DNA of 64,000 bases, taken from an uncultured Prevotellaceae bacterium (lineage in GTDB: Bacteria > Bacteroidota > Bacteroidia > Bacteroidales > Muribaculaceae). The notes under the pieces were generated by a model that did no database searches, had not been told where the DNA came from, and was given only the letters and a program-made list of their open reading frames with translations. The DNA is taken from assembly GCA_900317325.1 (NCBI GenBank), contig ONGE01000012.1, positions 96,415 to 160,414 of the forward strand, written 5' to 3'. Below are positions 17,709-25,332 of the stretch, in pieces (the stretch's first letter is position 1; each line of letters begins with the position of its first letter). The position numbers and the translations under genes are program-made.

Positions 17709-17730
17709 AAGGACGACAACTGTCGTCCTT
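17709..17730 (+). terminator. Intrinsic terminator of tRNA-Ser
   Basis: AAGGACGAC (17709-17717) pairs with GTCGTCCTT (17722-17730) and is followed by a T tract, three bases after the encoded CCA. Confidence 0.85.
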
Positions 17731-17772
17731 TTTTATATCATGAAAACAAGAAACACAATCAACTATTTTATT

Positions 17773-17806
17773 GAATTACAGGCGCTTGTGTGGTCTTGTG
17801 TAATTC
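17773..17806 (-). terminator. Possible terminator downstream of the LRR lipoprotein gene
   Basis: GAATTACA (17773-17780) pairs with TGTAATTC (17799-17806) with an 18-base loop. On the minus strand it lies just beyond the stop codon of the LRR gene and is followed by AT-rich sequence. Confidence 0.45.
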
Positions 17807-17829
17807 GTTAACGGGGGTAACGGTGGCAG

Positions 17830-19335
17830 TCAATTCGATTTATTCACCCTCGACTGGGTTTCAACACTATCGTGACTGGTTGCGATACCCGTTGGTGCGT
17901 CGGCATCCCCCACGATATTCTTAAAATCCCCCCAAACGGGTGCTGCAAGATAAGCTGCTAATGACGCCGCTGGCACATGGAGTGTCGCAGAATTTGTCAT
18001 ATAAAGAATGTTGGTAAAAGTAGATTCGCAACATTTAGGAGGAGTGGTTGCGTAACAATAGACGTCGTTTAGATGGATACAGGAAGAGAATGCCCCTTCG
18101 CCGATGTAAGTGACGGAGCTGGGGATGTTGACGGTGGTCAGTTTGGAGCTCGAAGAGAAGGCACCATCTGCTATTCCTGTGGTCCCTTCTCTTAGTGTAA
18201 TGCTTGTTCCCTCGGGCATGTCACCTTTGTATTCATAAGCGACCAATCCTGCATAGACCCATCCGTCAGGTTGGTTGTCGTACCAAGCGGTGCCATCGAA
18301 CGCCTTGAAGGCAATGGCTGTGACGGAGTTGGGGATGTTGATGGTGGTCAGGCTGGAGCAATTATTGAACGCTTCATAGCCGATGGCTGTGACGGAGTTG
18401 GGGATGTTGATGGTGGTCAGGTTGGAGCAATTATTGAACGCACCTTCGCCGATAGAAGTGACGGAGTTGGGGATGGTCGTGTTCATGCAACCAGCAATTA
18501 ATGTATTGGTTGCCGTTTCGATAATGGCATTGCAGTTATTGCGAGAATCGTACTTTGGATTATCACTAGCTACTGAGATGGTGGCTAGGCTGGAGCAGCC
18601 AGAGAACGCATATGGCTTGATGGTCGTGACGGAGTTGGGGATGTTGATGGTGGTCAGGCCGCTGCAATTATTGAACGCTTTATAGCCGATGGTCGTGACG
18701 GAGTTGGGTATGTTGATGTTAGTCAGGTTGGAGCAGCCAGCGAACGCGCCGCCGATGATGGAAGTGACGGACTTGGGGAGGCCGGCCGAGTCATAGAACG
18801 ACGCGCAGCCGCCGATAGAAGTGACGGAGTTGGGGATGGTCGTGTTCATGCAACCAGCAATTAATGTATTGGTTGCCGTTTCGATAATAGCATTGCAGTT
18901 ATTGCGAGAATCGTACTTTGGATTATCGCTAGCTACCGAGATGGCGGCTAGGTTGGAGCAGCCAGAGAACGCCCCGTCATCGATGAAAGTGACGGACTTA
19001 GGGATGGTGATGTCGGTTAGGTTGGAGCAGCTACCGAACGCAAAGAAGTCGATAGAGGTGACGGGGTAGATTGTGTCGCCGTGGGTAATGGTGGCGGGGA
19101 TGGTTAGCACGCTGGGGTATTCTTTGGAGTATTCATTGGAGAATTTAATGAGAGATCCGTAATAACGTGATCCCATGAAGGGAACGGTGGCGGTGCTGCC
19201 GTTGATGCTGTAGTAGATGCCGTTAACCTTGAACTTGGAGTCTGATTTTGACACACTCTTTTTGCCAGAGCATGATACCATGGCCAGCAATAGTAGGGTC
19301 AACAGCAGTATGGTGGTATTGATGAGATGTTTCAT
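17830..19335 (-). CDS. BspA-like leucine-rich repeat lipoprotein
   Basis: The protein has 501 residues from the ATG at 19335. The signal peptide ends in a lipobox (LLLAMVSC), so the mature protein is a lipoprotein. After a short beta segment (GIYYSINGSTATVPF) come LRR_5 repeats of the form SVTSIGxxAFxxCSxLTxIxIPN, typical of BspA surface proteins of oral and gut Bacteroidales that bind host proteins or other bacteria. A block with NPKYDSRNNCNAIIETATN and IAGCMNTTIPNSV occurs twice, reflecting a 159-base duplication. No dockerin or T9SS tail is present. It shares architecture with the LRR gene upstream. The ligand is unknown. Confidence 0.85.
   Translation of the reverse strand: MKHLINTTILLLTLLLLAMVSCSGKKSVSKSDSKFKVNGIYYSINGSTATVPFMGSRYYGSLIKFSNEYSKEYPSVLTIPATITHGDTIYPVTSIDFFAFGSCSNLTDITIPKSVTFIDDGAFSGCSNLAAISVASDNPKYDSRNNCNAIIETATNTLIAGCMNTTIPNSVTSIGGCASFYDSAGLPKSVTSIIGGAFAGCSNLTNINIPNSVTTIGYKAFNNCSGLTTINIPNSVTTIKPYAFSGCSSLATISVASDNPKYDSRNNCNAIIETATNTLIAGCMNTTIPNSVTSIGEGAFNNCSNLTTINIPNSVTAIGYEAFNNCSSLTTINIPNSVTAIAFKAFDGTAWYDNQPDGWVYAGLVAYEYKGDMPEGTSITLREGTTGIADGAFSSSSKLTTVNIPSSVTYIGEGAFSSCIHLNDVYCYATTPPKCCESTFTNILYMTNSATLHVPAASLAAYLAAPVWGDFKNIVGDADAPTGIATSHDSVETQSRVNKSN
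18451..18609. repeat. Direct repeat copy A within the LRR lipoprotein gene
   Basis: This 159-base segment is nearly identical to 18814-18972, with only a handful of substitutions visible by eye. Copy spacing is 363 bases, an exact multiple of three, so the duplication is in frame. Confidence 0.8.
18814..18972. repeat. Direct repeat copy B within the LRR lipoprotein gene
   Basis: This is the second copy of the 159-base element at 18451-18609. It encodes the same NPKYDSRNNCNAIIETATN block of the LRR protein. Confidence 0.8.
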
Positions 19336-19385
19336 GATGTGATGTATTTGGTTTTTTGTTCTTCTTTGTTGCAAAATGTCTATCG

Positions 19386-19416
19386 CAAAGGTAACTATTA
19401 TTCCTGATTTTCCAAA
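19386..19416 (-). promoter_or_regulatory. Promoter of the LRR lipoprotein gene
   Basis: On the minus strand TTTG (19416-19413) is followed after 19 bases by TACCTTTG (19393-19386). The leader to the ATG at 19335 would be about 48 bases. Confidence 0.7.
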
Positions 19417-19507
19417 CAGAATAAGAAAAACGAACCTAACTGTACTAAAAAGAATGGAATACAACGTCAAAAGCTGCAGCAAGAAGGAATCCGTGCTACA
19501 TGAAAAA

Positions 19508-19562
19508 ACAACTGAATTATCTGAAGTTTCTGATAATCAGATTTTTCAGACAATTCAGTTGT
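19508..19562 (-). terminator. Long stepped hairpin downstream of the LRR-dockerin gene
   Basis: ACAACTGAATT (19508-19518) pairs with AATTCAGTTGT (19552-19562). After one unpaired base on each side, TCTGAA (19520-19525) pairs with TTCAGA (19545-19550). A small TCTGA/TCAGA palindrome caps the loop. It lies 86 bases beyond the stop codon of the upstream LRR gene. Confidence 0.65.
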
Positions 19563-19647
19563 TAATTATGCCGTCGTTTTGAGTGGTCTGTGATACAATG
19601 CTGCCGCCGTGATGGCGCACTGTGTTGATGGTCCACCCTATGCCGGG

Positions 19648-21930
19648 TCAGTCGTTAGGTTGCATGAGTTTTCCGATGAGTAGGGTGACATCATTGATGT
19701 TGACCAAGCCGTCACCATTGCCGTCAGCATTCTCGGCATTGAAATTCGAGTCATCGCCAGTCATCAGATAATTAATCATGCTGATAACGTCGCTGATGTT
19801 CACTGAGCCGTCCATGTTCACATCGCCAAACTCACCTGCATCGCCAACTATTTGTGCGAAATTCTTCCAATAATCAGCGGCTCGGTATGCAGCCAGCGAT
19901 GAAGCGGGAACGTGGAGGGTACCCGAATAATCAGTGAATGAATTGCTGTCACAGGCGGGAGGCGTCATCGCTGCGCAATAAACATGAGTAGGCTTGATGT
20001 ACATGCCCTTAACTCCCGTAATCTGGCCGTTGATGTGCAGTTCGACAGGCCTCTGAATCATGATGGTTCCGCCTCTCCATTCTCCTTCACCGGTCAGCGT
20101 TAAAGAAGAAATGTGATAGCAGCTTTCAAACGCATAGTAGGCCAGCGATGTGACCGAGGTCGGGATAGTCACGCTTGCCAGGCCATAGCAGTTTGCAAAA
20201 GCGTAATAGCCTATCGTCGTGACACCCTTCGGGATGATCACAGTCTCAAGACTGCTGCAGCCCGAGAACGTGTACTCGTCGATAACAGTGATGGAATTAC
20301 TCAGGGTCACGCTCGTCATGAAGCTGCAATTCTCAAACGCGCTGAAGCCGATGGTGGTGACCGAATTGGGGATGACAACGCCCGTGAGGGCACTGCAGCC
20401 GTAGAATGCGGTATTGCCGATTGAAGTGACGGAGTTGGGGATGGTCACATTCGTCAGGCTGCTGCAATCACGGAATACACCGTAATTAATCATGGTAAGA
20501 GCATTGCTGAGGGTCGCGCTCGTCATGCCGGAGCAGCCATCGAAGGCGCTGTTGCCCAAGGAAGTCACCGAGTCGGGAACCTTGATGCTGGTCAACATCT
20601 TGCACCCTGAAAAAGCCCTGGAGGCAATAGTCGTGACTGTGCTGGGAATCGATATACTCGTCATGCCGGAGCAGTATTGGAAGGCGCTGGCGCCGATGGT
20701 GGTGACACCCTCGGGGAGGGTGACGTTCGTCAGACTGCTGCAGCTGCTGAATGCGGCAATGCCGATCGAAGTGACTGCGTTACCGAAGGTCACACTCGCC
20801 AGATTACTGCATCCAGCAAAGGCGTTGCTGCCGATGGAGGTGACGGTGTTAGGGATGGTCACGCTCGTCAGGACGCGGCAACGGCAAAAAGTCATGTCGT
20901 TAATCGCGGTGAGAGCGTTGCTGAGGGTTACGCTCGCCAGGCTGCTGCAATCGGCGAAGGCGCCCGAGCCGATGGTAACGACCGAGTTGGGAATGGTAGC
21001 GCTTTGCAAACTGCTGCAGCCCGAGAATACGCTCTTGCCGATGGCGGTGACCGAACTGGGGATGGTTACACTTGTCAGGTTGGTGCAACTATTGAAAGCG
21101 CCATTGCCGATGGTGGTGACCGAACTGGGAATGGTTACGCTCGTCAGACTCGTGGCACCGACAAACGCATAACTGCCGATGGCATTGAAATAACCCGGAA
21201 TGGCCAGATTTGTCACCTCGGTGCCATTCAAGTAAAGATGTTTGGCAAAATACAGAGGATTGGCTTTCTCGTTTTCAAAATTGATCTTGGACCAGTTGGT
21301 AATATTTTCAATGTTTACGCGCTGCAGAGCCGAACAATCCACAAACGCGTTCTTGCTCACGGTAGTGAGGGCATTGCCCATGGTCACGCTCGTGAGTCCA
21401 CTGCATCGATTGAAGGCAGATTCACCGATGGTGATGACCGAGTTGGGGATGGTCACAGTAGTCAGGCTGGAGCAGCCGCTGAATGTCCAAGTGCCGATGG
21501 AGCGGACCGAGTTGCCTATTGTCACGTTCGTCATGCCGTCGCAGTAGGAGAATGCGCCGTTGCCGATGGTGGTGACCGAATTAGGGATGACTATGCTTGT
21601 CAACCGACTGTCGTAATCAAAGACATAGTTGCCGATCGAGGTGACCGTATTGGGAATCTCAACACCCGTCAGGTTGTTGCATCGTTCAAATGCACCATCG
21701 CCAATGGCTGTGACCGGATAGGTGATGCCGTCATGAGTGACCGTCTCGGGGATTACGACTAGACCCGAATACTCAACATACTGTGAAGGATTCATTCCTT
21801 GATAGGTCACAGTGGCTTCATTGCCATTGATGTTGTAATAGATGCCATCGACCTCAAAGTCGTGGGCCGATGCGATTGCTGGCAAAGAGATTGCCATAAC
21901 CAGAAGTGCGGTTTTGATGAACTGTTGCAT
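19648..21930 (-). CDS. BspA-like leucine-rich repeat protein with C-terminal dockerin-like module
   Basis: The 760-residue protein has a signal peptide (MQQFIKTALLVMAISLPAIASA) and then about 20 LRR_5 repeats (IPNSVTTIGxxAFxxCSxLTSVTI). The C-terminal 60 residues contain two calcium-binding loops, GDVNMDGSVNISDVISMINYL and DGNGDGLVNINDVTLLIGKLM, with the Asp/Asn pattern and F-hand helices of a type I dockerin. In Bacteroidales such modules act as surface or complex anchors rather than cellulosome parts. No T9SS tail or lipobox is seen. The protein is probably a surface adhesin and is the second of two adjacent LRR genes, each with its own promoter. Confidence 0.88.
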   Translation of the reverse strand: MQQFIKTALLVMAISLPAIASAHDFEVDGIYYNINGNEATVTYQGMNPSQYVEYSGLVVIPETVTHDGITYPVTAIGDGAFERCNNLTGVEIPNTVTSIGNYVFDYDSRLTSIVIPNSVTTIGNGAFSYCDGMTNVTIGNSVRSIGTWTFSGCSSLTTVTIPNSVITIGESAFNRCSGLTSVTMGNALTTVSKNAFVDCSALQRVNIENITNWSKINFENEKANPLYFAKHLYLNGTEVTNLAIPGYFNAIGSYAFVGATSLTSVTIPSSVTTIGNGAFNSCTNLTSVTIPSSVTAIGKSVFSGCSSLQSATIPNSVVTIGSGAFADCSSLASVTLSNALTAINDMTFCRCRVLTSVTIPNTVTSIGSNAFAGCSNLASVTFGNAVTSIGIAAFSSCSSLTNVTLPEGVTTIGASAFQYCSGMTSISIPSTVTTIASRAFSGCKMLTSIKVPDSVTSLGNSAFDGCSGMTSATLSNALTMINYGVFRDCSSLTNVTIPNSVTSIGNTAFYGCSALTGVVIPNSVTTIGFSAFENCSFMTSVTLSNSITVIDEYTFSGCSSLETVIIPKGVTTIGYYAFANCYGLASVTIPTSVTSLAYYAFESCYHISSLTLTGEGEWRGGTIMIQRPVELHINGQITGVKGMYIKPTHVYCAAMTPPACDSNSFTDYSGTLHVPASSLAAYRAADYWKNFAQIVGDAGEFGDVNMDGSVNISDVISMINYLMTGDDSNFNAENADGNGDGLVNINDVTLLIGKLMQPND

Positions 21931-22003
21931 AAATTAATAAGGTTTATCTGTAATTTGTGAATTTTGATAGCAATATGTCAGAATATGATCCGATTTTCGG
22001 CGG

Positions 22004-22035
22004 CAAAAGTAGTGGTTTTCTTGCAAATTACCAAA
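22004..22035 (-). promoter_or_regulatory. Promoter of the LRR-dockerin gene
   Basis: On the minus strand TTTG (22035-22032) and TACTTTTG (22011-22004) are 20 bases apart. The leader to the ATG at 21930 would be about 70 bases. Confidence 0.75.
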
Positions 22036-22078
22036 CCATACAACAAATTTGCTATAATTATTCAAAATCATTGTGCAA

Positions 22079-22103
22079 GCCATCGGCCAGCACTACTGGA
22101 GCG
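22079..22103. repeat. Degenerate REP-like half-element downstream of the HUH gene
   Basis: GCCATCGGCCAGCACTACTGG resembles the left arm of the hairpin at 23154-23212 (GCCGGTGGCCTGCACTACTGC). It lies 22 bases past the stop codon of the HUH protein gene, so the two copies flank it. The similarity was judged by eye. Confidence 0.45.
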
Positions 22104-22124
22104 GGATTGGGGTGATGGATTGCC

Positions 22125-23114
22125 TTACTTGGGTGGAAGGGTGGTGATAGCCTTTGCCAAGTGGTTGAGTTGCAGGCACTGCTCGCGGGTGATTCTTTTT
22201 TTCTCGCTGTGATAGGGCCAAGGGGCGACGAAAAGCAACTGTCCCCGTGCGCAGGCATCGAACTGCTGGCCGCCTGGCTTCCACATGGGGGAGAAACCGT
22301 TCTCGAGCAGAATGATTTCCCGTATCCCTGCTTCGAAGGCTGTTCTCATCACCGCTTTTTCGCAAGGACTGATGCATGGAGAAACCAGAATGGCGCCATC
22401 ACGTGCCATCGCCATGTAGCGGTTTACCTCGTGTGCTATAGCTTCATCGGTATTGATGCTTCGCGAACATTGTACCATGACCTTGAAAGGATGGTCGAGC
22501 AGGAATCGGTTGCCTGCAATGGCGACATGTGTTTCTCCTAAAGTGATGTCTTGTTGGATGGTAAAGAATTCGGGATGGTGCTGTTTGGTCCATAGTCGGC
22601 GTGGATTGTCATGCAGGTAGTTCAGCATGGTTTCCAGCTGCCCTTTATTGACGAGAATCCTGTCATGGTAGCCCTCTTCCCAGAGGGTTGTTCCCAATAA
22701 TTGCCTTGCTGCGGCATTGCATCCCACCTTGAAACCGTTTACTACATTGCCCAGGTGGTAGGGGACCTGGCGGGTAACAAATAGAACCCCGTGCAAGTGG
22801 TCGGGCATCAATTGGATATCCAGCAGCCGCACTTCAGGAAAATGGGTTGTAATGGATTGCCAGCAGTTGAGCACCTGCTCGCCCAAAGCACTAGGAAGCA
22901 CCCAGGGCATGGGGTGATTGTCATCGGGAGCGCAGAGCTCTCCTAGCACAGGCCTGCGACCCTCCACGGTCAAGGTGACCATATAGATGCAGCGGCTGCG
23001 GTAGTCGTGCCAAGCGTTGCGCCGCTTCATGGAGCGGTTCACTTGGAGGCCCTCATGGTGGTCTTTCCACCACTGCCTGCGCCTCTCGTCGCGGTCATGC
23101 CTCTGGTTGCTCAT
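22125..23114 (-). CDS. RAYT/IS200-like HUH protein fused to a Rossmann-like (SLOG/DprA-like) domain
   Basis: The 329-residue protein has two parts. Residues about 40-180 are a Y1 transposase-like domain: the HUH motif PDHLHG (His106, His108) and a candidate catalytic Tyr166 in NYLHDNPRRL. This resembles REP-associated tyrosine transposases, which act on REP hairpins and are usually domesticated. Residues about 195-325 (GAILVSPCISPCEKAVMR, then ILLENGF...KPGGQQFDACARGQLLFVAPW) look like a DprA/LOG-type Rossmann domain; that assignment is my inference from the pattern. No terminal inverted repeats of an insertion sequence are seen, but REP-like sequence lies on both sides. The gene is intact. 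Confidence 0.78.
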   Translation of the reverse strand: MSNQRHDRDERRRQWWKDHHEGLQVNRSMKRRNAWHDYRSRCIYMVTLTVEGRRPVLGELCAPDDNHPMPWVLPSALGEQVLNCWQSITTHFPEVRLLDIQLMPDHLHGVLFVTRQVPYHLGNVVNGFKVGCNAAARQLLGTTLWEEGYHDRILVNKGQLETMLNYLHDNPRRLWTKQHHPEFFTIQQDITLGETHVAIAGNRFLLDHPFKVMVQCSRSINTDEAIAHEVNRYMAMARDGAILVSPCISPCEKAVMRTAFEAGIREIILLENGFSPMWKPGGQQFDACARGQLLFVAPWPYHSEKKRITREQCLQLNHLAKAITTLPPK

Positions 23115-23153
23115 GTGGATATGGTACTCTTTATACTACTGGAAGATAAACAG

Positions 23154-23212
23154 GCCGGTGGCCTGCACTACTGCAACAGGATGCGGTTGTAGTAGTGCGA
23201 GCCACCGGCTCG
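23154..23212. repeat. Long REP-like hairpin between the OPT and HUH genes
   Basis: GCCGGTGGC (23154-23162) pairs with GCCACCGGC (23201-23209). Inside, GCACTACTGCAAC (23165-23177) pairs with GTTGTAGTAGTGC (23186-23198) with one wobble, leaving an 8-base loop. CGAGCC/GGCTCG (about 23198-23213) can form a competing short hairpin. GTAG, a tetranucleotide used by some RAYT systems, occurs at 23189-23192. It may equally act as terminator of the OPT gene, whose stop codon is at 23223. Confidence 0.65.
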
Positions 23213-23222
23213 TTAATGGGAA

Positions 23223-25187
23223 TTAATTGTCTTTCTTGGCGCGCAGGCAGGAGACGGCAAGGAAGAGAATCAGGGCGATGTACATCACGATGGCGAGCCA
23301 GTTGCTGGCACTCTCGCTCAAGGGGCTGACGTACTTGAAGCCGAAGAAAATCATGGCTGCGCTGACAACACCCATGAGGGCACCACCAGCGATGAAACCG
23401 GATGCCAACAGGGTGCCACGCTCTTTGCGGGCCTTGTTGACAGCCTCATCCTTGCTGCGGCTGCCGACGAACCAGCTGATGATGGCGCCGACGAGCAGCG
23501 GGGCGTTCAGCTGCAAGGGGATGAACATACCCAGCGAGAAGGGCAGGGCAGGCACCTTGAGCCAGTTGAGTAACAGGGCGAGAATAGCACCCACGCCGTA
23601 GAGTAACCAAGGAGTTTCACCACCCATCATCAGGGGCTTGATGACTGCTGCCATGGCATTGGCCTGAGGAGCCACCATAGCGTTGGGACCGGTAAAACCG
23701 TAGGCCTCGTTGAGGATCATCATCACACCACCGACGGTGGCTGCCGACACGAGGGTGCCGACGAACTTCCACGTCTGCTGCTTGGCGGGCGTGGTGCCGA
23801 TCCAGTAACCGATCTTCATATCGGTGACCATACCACCAGCCATCGACAATGCGGTGCAGACCACACCACCAATGACCATGGCGGCCACGATGCCCTTGGA
23901 GCCCTCGAGACCGATGGCGACAAAGATGACGCTGGCCACGATGAGGGTCATCAGGGTCATACCCGAAACGGGGTTGCTGCCCACGATAGCGATAGCGTTA
24001 GCGGCTACGGTGGTGAACAGGAAGGCAATCACCAGGACAACGAGGAAGGCCACGATGGTCTGCAGCAGGTTGTGGATCACACCGATGTAGAAGAACACGA
24101 AGGTCACCAGCAGGGCTGCCAGCAGGGCAAACACGAGGACCTTCATGGAGATGTCACGCTGATGGCGCTCGACCTGCACGTTCTGGGCCTGGCCCTTGAA
24201 TGCCTGTCCGGCGAGACCGGCAGCATTCTTGATGACACCCCACGACTTGACGATGCCGATGACACCGCTCATGGCGATACCGCCGATACCGATGTAGCGT
24301 GCACCGCCAGCGAAGATCTCATCGGGAGCCATCTGGGCAAACTCAGGATTCATGCCCATGAGCGGAACGATGATCCACCAGATGAAAGCACTACCTGCAA
24401 AGATGATGAAGGCATAGGGCAGGCCGATGATGTAACCCAGACCCAGCACAGCAGCACCGGTGTTGATCTTGAAGATCATCTTCACATTGTTGGTGAAGTT
24501 CTCCATTGCAGGGATGGCTTGGGTGGTAAGCACTTCTTTCCACCAACCGAAGGTAGAGAGCAGGAAGTCATACAGACCGCCCACGATACCAGCGATGAGC
24601 AAGGGACGAGCCTGGTCGCCGCCCTTCTGGCCGCTGACGAGCACCTGGGTGGTCGCCGTAGCCTCGGGGAACGGGAACTTGCCGTGCATGTCGCTCACGA
24701 AGTACTTGCGGAAGGGGATAAAGAACAAAATACCCAAGCAGCCACCCAGCAGAGAGCTGAGAAAGACTTCCAGGAAGTTCACGGTGATTTCGGGATACTC
24801 GGCCTGCAGGATGTAGAGGGCAGGCAGGGTGAAGATGGCACCGGCCACGATGATGCCCGATGCGGCACCGATGGACTGGATAATGACATTCTCGCCCAGT
24901 GAGTTCTTGCGCTTGGTCGCTGCACCAATGCCGGCGGCAATGATGGCGATGGGGATGGCAGCCTCAAACACCTGGCCCACCTTGAGGCCCAAATAGGCTG
25001 CTGCGGCACTGAAGATGACCGCCATAATCAGACCCAGCGAGACCGAGTAAGGCGTGATCTCGGGATACGTCTTGTCGGGCTTCAGGATGGGGACATATTT
25101 CTCCCCAGGCTTGAGCTCGCGCGCGGCGTTGTCGGGCAACGACATCTCGTCTTGCTGTTGTTGAACAATGATTTCTTCGTCTTTCAT
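23223..25187 (-). CDS. OPT-family oligopeptide/metal-chelate transporter
   Basis: This 654-residue inner membrane protein has about 15 hydrophobic segments. The N-terminal cytoplasmic tail contains KYVPILKPDKTYPEITPYSV, followed by LGLKVGQVFEAAIPIAI, NVIIQSIGAASGIIVAGAIFT and later FPFPEATATTQVL, all characteristic of the prokaryotic OPT family. Members import small peptides or iron-siderophore/nicotianamine-like chelates by proton symport; the substrate here is unknown. The length is normal for bacterial OPT proteins. It is transcribed as a single gene and ends next to the REP-like hairpin. Confidence 0.92.
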   Translation of the reverse strand: MKDEEIIVQQQQDEMSLPDNAARELKPGEKYVPILKPDKTYPEITPYSVSLGLIMAVIFSAAAAYLGLKVGQVFEAAIPIAIIAAGIGAATKRKNSLGENVIIQSIGAASGIIVAGAIFTLPALYILQAEYPEITVNFLEVFLSSLLGGCLGILFFIPFRKYFVSDMHGKFPFPEATATTQVLVSGQKGGDQARPLLIAGIVGGLYDFLLSTFGWWKEVLTTQAIPAMENFTNNVKMIFKINTGAAVLGLGYIIGLPYAFIIFAGSAFIWWIIVPLMGMNPEFAQMAPDEIFAGGARYIGIGGIAMSGVIGIVKSWGVIKNAAGLAGQAFKGQAQNVQVERHQRDISMKVLVFALLAALLVTFVFFYIGVIHNLLQTIVAFLVVLVIAFLFTTVAANAIAIVGSNPVSGMTLMTLIVASVIFVAIGLEGSKGIVAAMVIGGVVCTALSMAGGMVTDMKIGYWIGTTPAKQQTWKFVGTLVSAATVGGVMMILNEAYGFTGPNAMVAPQANAMAAVIKPLMMGGETPWLLYGVGAILALLLNWLKVPALPFSLGMFIPLQLNAPLLVGAIISWFVGSRSKDEAVNKARKERGTLLASGFIAGGALMGVVSAAMIFFGFKYVSPLSESASNWLAIVMYIALILFLAVSCLRAKKDN

Positions 25188-25300
25188 AAAAACTTGATAC
25201 TATTTAATTGGTAATGTTTTTAATCGGGTTAACAAACTGCGAAGATAGGCAAAAATCAACAAACCGTCACCACCGATAGGCGAAAATCTGTGTTTTTTAC

Positions 25301-25308
25301 TATCTTTG
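25301..25308 (+). promoter_or_regulatory. Probable -7 box for the gene at 25333
   Basis: TATCTTTG matches the -7 consensus and lies 24 bases before the ATG. A clear TTTG at -33 is not present. Confidence 0.5.
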
Positions 25309-25332
25309 CGCATTAAAACGATTTAACACTGC

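Noticed and set aside
18271-21172. Tandem 60-70-base periodicity in the LRR genes as a CRISPR-like array
   Set aside because: The period reflects LRR_5 protein repeats. Units vary, lie inside coding sequence and have no conserved spacer-repeat organisation or cas genes.
21710-21930. LRR-dockerin protein as part of a cellulosome
   Set aside because: No cohesin, scaffoldin or glycoside hydrolase is near. In Bacteroidales single dockerin-like ends on LRR proteins are not evidence of a cellulosome.
22125-23114. Active insertion sequence
   Set aside because: No terminal repeats, target duplications or second copy are seen in the window, and the protein has an extra domain not found in plain IS200 transposases.
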